The position numbers and the translations under genes were made by a program. Below, one piece after another: positions 57,601 to 64,000 of a stretch of 64,000 nt of DNA (within the stretch, counting starts at the first letter, position 1; the number at the start of each line of letters is the position of its first letter). The stretch is from Chlamydomonas reinhardtii (Eukaryota; Chlorophyta; Chlorophyceae; Chlamydomonadales; Chlamydomonadaceae), in the NCBI RefSeq assembly GCF_000002595.2, contig NC_057015.1, positions 5,567,195 through 5,631,194 on the forward strand. Direction: 5' to 3'. The notes beneath the pieces were generated by a model. It had not been told where the DNA came from. It worked only from the letters and a program-made list of their open reading frames with translations, and made no database searches.

Positions 57601-60600
57601 CTGCTGCCGAGGCAGATGACCAGCATGAGGGCGCTAGCAGTACCGCTGCAGGTGGCCGTGCCAGTGCGCCTGCTGCGCCTACATCCTGCCGCGGCTTCAG
57701 TGGCACGAGGGGCATGGCCGGACTGGGAGCGTCCGACCTACACTCGAAGCTGGCCATGGTTCCCAGTGGTTTCGTGTTGCCGACTAGCAGCACCGTAGCA
57801 GCCGCTGGAGTGGTGACAGGGCCTGGCTGCGAGGTGGGCGACACCGCTGAAGCCATTGCCCCCGCTGGGGCCCGCCGCGGCGGTGGCAGCAGCCAGCGGT
57901 CTGTGATGCCGCCAGCGCTCAGCAACAGCGGCAAGCCAGCAGCTGACAGCCAAGCATCAGCGGCAGTACTCCCGGCACCAACCCACGCCCCTGCCTCCGG
58001 CAAGGGAGGCGCTGCTGCAACAAACCGGGCTTCTCCTGACCCGTCGGCAGCGGAGCGCTGGGCGTTTGTGCGCGAGGCGGTGGCCGCGGGTGCGGTGGCG
58101 GCGCTGCGCGCCAGCCCGGCATACTGCGTCGTGTCCGCCACCTTCGCCCGGCTCTTCCCGGACGACTTTGACCGTGCCGTACCGGTTATACGGCACAAGG
58201 AGGTTGACCAATTGCTTCGGCGGTTGGACGAGCAAGTGGCATTGTACGACGCGGCTCGGGAGCAGCTGCGGATGTCGGGGCAGCGGCCGGAGGGCCGACT
58301 GGGGCGCTGGGTGTCGCTACGCGGCCCGGGCCCACGCGTTGACCTGATTCGCCACCACCGGGACTGCGTCCGGGAGCTGCGTGAGCAGGTGGGCGTGCGT
58401 GTCGCTACTGGATGGATGTCATTGCGTGTCACAGGTGATGCCTCGGCGCTAGCATGTCCATCCGCAGCATTGTTCCTGTATGGCAGCTTACGTGTTGGTG
58501 TGTACATTGACTTGGTCACCAACCCCTACCTCACGCCACAGGTGCAGGCGGCGCGGCACGCCGCCTTCTCGCACGCCGCCGGCACGGGCAGCTGGCTGGT
58601 GTTCTTCCGCAGCCAGCGGGCCGCGGCCATGGCAGCGCAGTGCGCCATACACCCGGAGCGAGAGGAGGAGCAGGAGGAGGAGGAGGGGCAGGCGGAGGAG
58701 CAGGAGGAGCAGGGCCTGTGGAAAGAGGAGGCCGCGATGGGCACGGGCGCAGCTGGCGGGGATATGGAGCAGGAAGACGCTCGCCAGTGCTACCATGCGC
58801 GCTACCTGTGGGGCCGCCTGCGTCACAGCTCCTATTTTAGGGTGCGTACGTGTGCCCCCAGATGTCATCCCTGGGATGCCGCCTGCCCTGTGACGTGTGC
58901 CACAACCCACCCGTCTCCCACTGCCCCCGCATACTCCCTATCTGCTGCTTTCTGTGTTCCATTATGGCCCCCCACGCCCGCTGCCGCCCACCATCCATCA
59001 GGTGAGCCCCGCGCCCGGGCCGGACGAGGTCAACTGGTCGGCGCTGTGGTTGCGGCCGCGGCAGCGCTGGCTGCGCCGCGTGCTGCTGGTGCGGCCGCTG
59101 GCGCTGGGCCTGCTGCTGCTGGTGCCGGTGGGCATCTTTGCCGGCGGCCTGCAGCAGCTCAACAGCCTGCTGTGCCCCGCGGGATCCGGCCCTGGTCACG
59201 ACCCCGGACGACTTGAGGGCGCAGGCGGCGTGCCAGGCGGCGGGCATGGTGGGGGCGCGGGGGGTGGAGCAGCAGGGGCGTGGCCGTGGTACTGCTCGCA
59301 GAGGAGCTTCGTGGCGCGGCTGCTGCAGCGGCTGGCAATGGGCGCGGGTCCGGCGCTGCTGGTCAGCCTGTGGCAGGGCATGGTGCTGCCAGTGGCGCTG
59401 TGGCTGCTGGTGCAGGTGCGCCCGGCCGTGTGGCATGCGTGACGGGGTGGGGCTGCTGAGTGGCCCAGTCCTGCGGCCGCCTGTCTTCAGGGTGCAGTAG
59501 CTGTTGCAGCTCCATGTGAGTTCCGCGCCCTGCAATCCACACGGCTGCTGGCCATGCCCGACCCTCATAGCCGCTCCAACACAATCCCCTGCCGCGCAGG
59601 CGGGCGGGATGTCTCACTCTCTGTCGGGCTGCGACCGGTGTGTGGCGGCGGCGCTGTTCCTGTACGATGTGGTTAACGTGTTTGTTGGGGGCGTGGCGGG
59701 CAGCGCTCTCATGCTGGTAAGGAGGCGGGGGCGGAGGAATGTGGGTTTAGGTGGAGTGATGTGTACATAGGCAGATGAGCTCAGGCGGGGCAGGCCGGCT
59801 GAACTTTACCAAATCCTGTTGCGACATGGGTGGATGGGTCACGCTCATGCATCGGGCGCGCTGCAAGCCATACATGCTGGTAGGTAGCCTCATGAGCCCA
59901 CACGCATTCGCACATGCCGGCTGACTCCGCACACCGCGCAGACGCTGCGCACGGCGCTGTCCACGGGCCCCTCCGCCGCGCTGTCGCTTCTGGGCTCCGC
60001 GCTGCCCGCCTCCTCCAACTTCTTCCTGTCCTACCTGGCCTTCCGCACCCTGGTGGCGCAGCCGCTGGTAAGTGGCCACGAGGGCGGGTGGTGGCGGCGG
60101 GGGCACACGGGGGATGGGTTCCGGGGCAAGACACTGCTTGGTAGGTGCCATCTGTGCGGCATTGCAGGGGGTCACCACGCACTTGGACACACATGTGCCC
60201 CCCTGTGGCTTGTCCTCAATCCTCGTCACTGCTCACCTTGTGCACGTGCCACGCACGCACCCAACTCCATCGCTGTAGCGGCTGCTCATCCCGCATGTGG
60301 GGGTGCGGCTGTACCTGCTGCGGCGCTACGTGCGGCCGAGCGCCTGGGCCCGCGGCACCTGCGCCGCGCCGCCGCCGGAGCGCGATGCCGCCATCATGAC
60401 AGCGCCCGTGTCGCCCCGATACGGCTACGAGGTGCGTGCGTGCGTGCGTGCGTGCGTGAGTGCAAACTGCAGACCCACCTCATCACTGGACTCACCGCTA
60501 AAACGTATCCTTTCACCCTGCTGTCTGCCACGCCCCATGCACTGATCCTTCGTGCAAGACCCACCGCCCCTGTGACCAGCCTCCTCTCACCACCACCCCT

Positions 60601-61480
60601 ACACACACAGGTGGGCATGTTGCTGCTGGTGTTCGTGATCGCGGGCGGCTTCATGCTGGCGGCTCCGCTGCTGCTGCCCGCCGCGCTGGCGTTCTTCGCC
60701 GCCGCCTGGCTCTTCTGGCGGCAGGCCTTCCTGGGCGTGCACGTGCGCCAGTGAGTCACCCATAGCTTTGACGCCCGGCGGCCACTGCTGCTCACGTGCC
60801 ACGCGCGGTCCTGCCTGTGGCGAATGAAACTCGTGCCTGCACGCCGCCTGCCCACCGCACAGCACCCCATGCCCGCACCTAGTCCCTGACTCCCTGCCAA
60901 AGCCCTCGCTCCTTCAACCCTTCCATCTGCACCCATCCAGGTACGAGGGCGGCGGCAGCATGTGGGCGCTGTTGTTCAGTCGGCTGGTGGGCGTGCTGGC
61001 GCTGTTCGGCGCGGTCAGCGGTGCGGCACTGCTGGCACAGGGTGGCGTGGCGCAGGGCGTGCTGCTGCTGGCCAGTGTGCCGCCGCTGCTGCTGCGCTTC
61101 CACGCCCGCTGCGCAAGAAGGCGAGTGTCCAGGGCTGCTGACCCGCAGGATGCGTAGGTTGAGTGAGTGCCTGGTGTCCTGCCCTGCCCTGCCCGCCGTG
61201 GCTGCCCGCTCGCTTGCTGTACTTGCTGTTCCAGCTGCCACACTCGTTGGCTGGTTGGCCTCACCAGACGTGCTGCTTGGGCCCGCACGCCATGCGTGCG
61301 TGCAGGTACCGGGCCGGCGAGCCGGCGGTTATGCCGTTGGACCTGGCCGCGACCGCGCCCCTGGCGTCTGTGGACCCCTGGACCTACATGCCGCCGCCGC
61401 TGCACCACCAGGCTGCGGGCTGGCACCCCGACTGGTCGGTGCCGTGGCGGGGCTGGAACATGCCGCCGTACAGCGTGTAG
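51604..61480 (+). CDS. Giant CSC1/OSCA (TMEM63-like) channel
   Basis: OSCA/TMEM63 proteins are osmo- and mechanosensitive cation channels. Seventeen exons keep phase: 51604-51626, 51906-51989, 52112-52199, 52323-52384, 52494-52633, 52841-53039, 53203-53306, 53448-54231, 54356-55992, 56095-58841, 59002-59415, 59600-59716, 59942-60067, 60279-60431, 60611-60750, 60941-61120, 61306-61480. The product is 2,390 residues, about three times the usual size. The N-terminal part has TM0 ([15 protein letters not shown], near 37-58), the GLDALVLVK helix near 110, and the SRWMWAH-type TM2 near 195-222. The cytosolic loop then swells to about 1,750 residues of Ala/Pro/Ser/Gly-rich sequence around short family blocks ([26 protein letters not shown]). 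The pore helices follow from about residue 1985. The final intron uses a GC donor. I infer a channel, but the insertions are unlike known members. Confidence 0.85.
54398..54502 (+). repeat. Coding hexanucleotide repeat (Ala-Pro)n
   Basis: About seventeen tandem copies of agcacc lie at the start of channel exon 9. In frame they read alternating Ala and Pro. A multiple-of-six unit keeps phase whatever the copy number. Confidence 0.95.
60432..60460. repeat. Short tgcg microsatellite
   Basis: About six copies of the tetranucleotide tgcg directly follow the donor of channel exon 14, inside the intron. Confidence 0.8.
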
Positions 61481-62031
61481 GCACCCGCAAAGCCAGGCTA
61501 GGCAAAGGGCCAGATGGGGGCTGCAGGGTGGATCATGGAGACATGAAGCTGCGACAAGCGACGTGGTGTCTTGGGAGCTGCGTAGGACGTCGGGACGCAG
61601 GGGCAGTAGCTGTTGCAGTAGCTGCAGCATCAAGGGCGCCACGACCAGGCGCAGGGCCAGCTGTTAAGTGCCGCCGCATGCGATGTAGTCTGCGTGACAG
61701 CTGCTGGCGTGCAGGAGAAAAGGACGGCGGCGGCGGAGAGGGGGACGGCGCAGATTTCAGCAGTTTTGAGCAGTTGCCGAGGTGTTCGGGAATCCGGATT
61801 CGGGCATGGCAAATTTGCTGCATGCGACTGGGCGAGTGTTAGTTGGCCAGTCATGGGAAACTGGCCCTGTGTCAAAGATGCATTCACACGCATAGTTATT
61901 ATTATTTAGCGCTTCTAGCGTCACCCGTGAGCCCCGGGGGTAACTTATCTGTGGCCGTGACCAAGCCGGGCTAGCTAGCGCTCCTGCCGCTGTGACTCCT
62001 CGCGCTTTGTGACACCATACTGTGACAACGA
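61481..62031. other. Tandem intergenic region
   Basis: This stretch holds the channel 3' UTR and the promoter of the hydrolase gene. No exact TGTAA was seen. A short AT-rich patch (attattattta) lies near 61896-61908. No gene is recognised. Confidence 0.5.
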
Positions 62032-64000
62032 ATGACAAGCGCACATCGGAAGCCATCGGTTCCAGGATGGCAATTCCTGGCCATCCTCAGGATGTTTCTC
62101 CTAGCGCTTCTTGAGCTGTTTTGGGGACTGCTCACATGGCCGTTCGTGCGGCGTCGTGAAATACCGCAACTTCTCTACGTGGATACGGAGCGAAATCGCG
62201 AGTTGGTCGAGCGCACTCGAGGCGTGCTGAAAGGCTATTCGCCAACGCCATGGGCGAGTGGACCTAACGCGCAAACCTTTTTCTCAGTAATCCACCTCGG
62301 AGCACGACCGGTTCCGCGCAAGGAGCTTGTGACAATGAGCGATGGAGTCCAAGTCATTCTTCTCTGGTTTGAGGGCCCAGGCATCAAGCCTGACGCGCCC
62401 TGCGTCATCTCGCTGCACGGTATCGGTGAGACGCTGGCAGAGCTGGGGGGGGGCATCGGGGCTGTTAAACCTTCGCCGTATAAGCACCTACCAGTGGTGC
62501 TGAGTCCTGCCCTGTCCGCTGCACTGCGCCTTGATGCAGGCGGCGATGAGCACAGCGTGCGGCCAATCATGCTGGCTGAGGAGTGTCTAAAGCGTGGCTG
62601 GCGCAGGTGTGTAAACGTGTGCGTGGCGCTTTGTTCTGTAGGGCGGGTTCCGGGGGAGGGGTGTACCGTACCAGAAGCTACCCATGTATCCTGCATTTAT
62701 GCTCCCTGCGCTGTCGTGCAACCTCATAGCTGACATCTTGCACTGATATGTCCATTCCCACCATGCAGCGTGATGTATGTGCGGCGCGGCCACGGCGACA
62801 GCTCGCTGCTCCCTGTGGGAGCTGTGGCGCCAAGCGGTGGCGGTGCAGATGAGACTACGAAAGCCGCCGGCAGTGCCGACGGCAACACCTTTCATGTGGG
62901 TCGCGCGGCCGGGGTTCCTGCAGGCATTGCGGACATCTGCGATACTTGACCCGCATGACACCGCTAATGCACCCAATCATTGCCTACATTTATATTGAAC
63001 CACCTTGCACACATCCTGAAGCACACGCTCGTTCGCCCCCAGCAGTCGCCGTTGTACGCGGGGCCATCCGCCGGCAATGCCGCCGTCACCGACGCTGGCA
63101 AGGGCCAGCGCCAAGGACCGGGGCCGATTGCGGAGGCAACGGAGGCGGACAGCCAGCGCAGGAGCGCCAGCGGCCACGGCGACGGCTCCGCAGCAGCCAT
63201 CAGCACACCGGCACTAGGCGACGGCACCGACGGCACCAACACGCCAGTCGCCGGCACGGCCACTGCGGCCACCGTCACCGCCGCCGACACCGCCACGGTG
63301 ACCACCAACAGCGCGCTGCTGCGCGGCGCAGGCGGCAGCGCCTCGTCCCTGGACTCACTGGCGCACTGCCTTCCGAAGAATTTCAACCTCAACCTTGCCA
63401 TGGCCCTGCAGCGCGCCGGCGGCGGCAGCAGCGGCGCTCAGCCGCCCGCATCGCAGCAGCACCACCACAACCAGCAGCCTCCCGGCACACCCACCTCGCT
63501 GGCAACATCCATGGCGGCGGGCGTGGCCGGTTGCATCGGCGGCGGCAGCGGCAGGGCCACGCCGCAGCGGGTCCAGCTGGACCCGGAGGTGCTCAAGGCC
63601 ACGCGCAAGGCGTTCCCGCAGCACGCCGACACGGAGGACTTCCAGGCGGTGCTGCAGCACATCCACGCCGTGCTCCCGGAGGCGCCGCTGGTCGCTGTGG
63701 GTCGCTGCAGGGGTTGGGCTGGGGGCTGGGCTGACTCGGCAGCGGGTTAGCGGCGCAGGTGGTCGCGGCGGGTCCGCCCTTGACTCTCGCAATTGCATTT
63801 GGCTACTGCAGCTCTGGGCCATGACGGTTCTATGCTTGACCCTGCCGACTTGTGCCGTGCCGACTTGTCCCGGCCGCAGGTGGGCTTCTCCATGGGCACC
63901 AACGTGCTGGTGAAGTTCGTGGGCGAGGTGGGCCCCGACCCCAACAAGAACCCGCTGACGGGCGCGGTCAGCGTGTGCAACGGCTACGACATCGTGGAGG
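62032..64000 (+). CDS. EMB8/ABHD1-3-like alpha/beta hydrolase, 5' part
   Basis: Exons 62032-62606, 62769-62895, 63043-63696 and 63880 onward keep phase; the gene runs off the window. Residues 14-38 are hydrophobic (FLAILRMFLLALLELFWGLL) and should anchor the protein in a membrane. Family blocks follow: PTPWASGPNAQTFF near 71-84, the DGVQVILLWFEGP strand near 104, the SLHG turn at 127-130, VMYVRRGHGDSS near 193, and FPQHADTEDFQAVLQHIHAV near 420. The nucleophile elbow is GFSMG, with Ser456. These match the EMB8/YheT/ABHD1-3 group, whose members act on lipids or related esters. About 180 residues of Ala/Gly/Ser/Thr-rich sequence are inserted between RRGHG and the FP block. The remaining catalytic residues lie outside the window. 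Exon 3 could start at 63046 instead. Confidence 0.85.

Noticed and set aside
61021-61842. Alternative, longer C terminus for the OSCA-type protein
   Set aside because: It needs the GT at 61125 and drops the PLDLA-type ending expected for the family. The GC donor keeps it.

Overview
The window is nuclear DNA of a volvocine green alga, most likely Chlamydomonas or a close relative. It is GC-rich. Genes are dense and broken by many short GT-AG introns. Several genes end with the TGTAA polyadenylation signal typical of Chlamydomonas. Codons are strongly biased to G/C in the third position, so long spurious ORFs lie opposite and beside the true exons. The content (a chloroplast flavodiiron protein, a plant-type AMP deaminase with a membrane anchor, a kinase/U-box protein, an OSCA-type channel) fits a green alga. 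I rebuilt 13 protein genes by hand, joining exons so that reading phase is kept at every junction. Two of them run off the window ends.

Layout, left to right. 1-843 (+): 3' end of a CAP59-like (GT69) glycosyltransferase. 2038-2687 (-): small conserved cysteine-motif protein, head-to-head with 3199-9723 (+), AMP deaminase. 10866-14307 (+): secreted or lumenal family 90 glycosyltransferase. 14981-17616 (+): coiled-coil protein I do not recognise. 19000-20903 (-): disordered protein I do not recognise. 22866-28684 (-): flavodiiron protein of the FLVA type. 30195-38801 (-): voltage-gated, cyclic-nucleotide-binding-domain K+ channel with a very long tail, head-to-head with 39224-40552 (+), a plastid-type DUF493/YbeD-like protein. 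41171-46920 (-): ankyrin-kinase-U-box fusion, head-to-head with 47239-51148 (+), an unrecognised protein whose fifth intron carries four box C/D snoRNAs. 51604-61480 (+): giant CSC1/OSCA-type channel. 62032-64000 (+): 5' part of an EMB8/ABHD-type hydrolase.

The genes are independent eukaryotic units with no shared pathway. Three divergent pairs share short upstream regions of 318-511 bp and may be co-regulated. I saw no recognisable transposon, retroelement, viral remnant, tRNA, rRNA gene or CRISPR array.

The most notable items are these. (1) Four tandem intronic C/D snoRNAs share a guide that fits 18S rRNA A28, the target of yeast snR74 and human U27. (2) One protein joins ankyrin repeats, a DVG/HMD kinase and a U-box. 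(3) The OSCA-type protein is about 2,390 residues long, with very large low-complexity insertions and an Ala-Pro hexanucleotide repeat. (4) Two introns are best explained by GC-AG splicing, one of them with its donor inside a 59-bp tandem duplication. (5) A 57-bp element is repeated next to the 3' splice sites of two successive introns of the flavodiiron gene.
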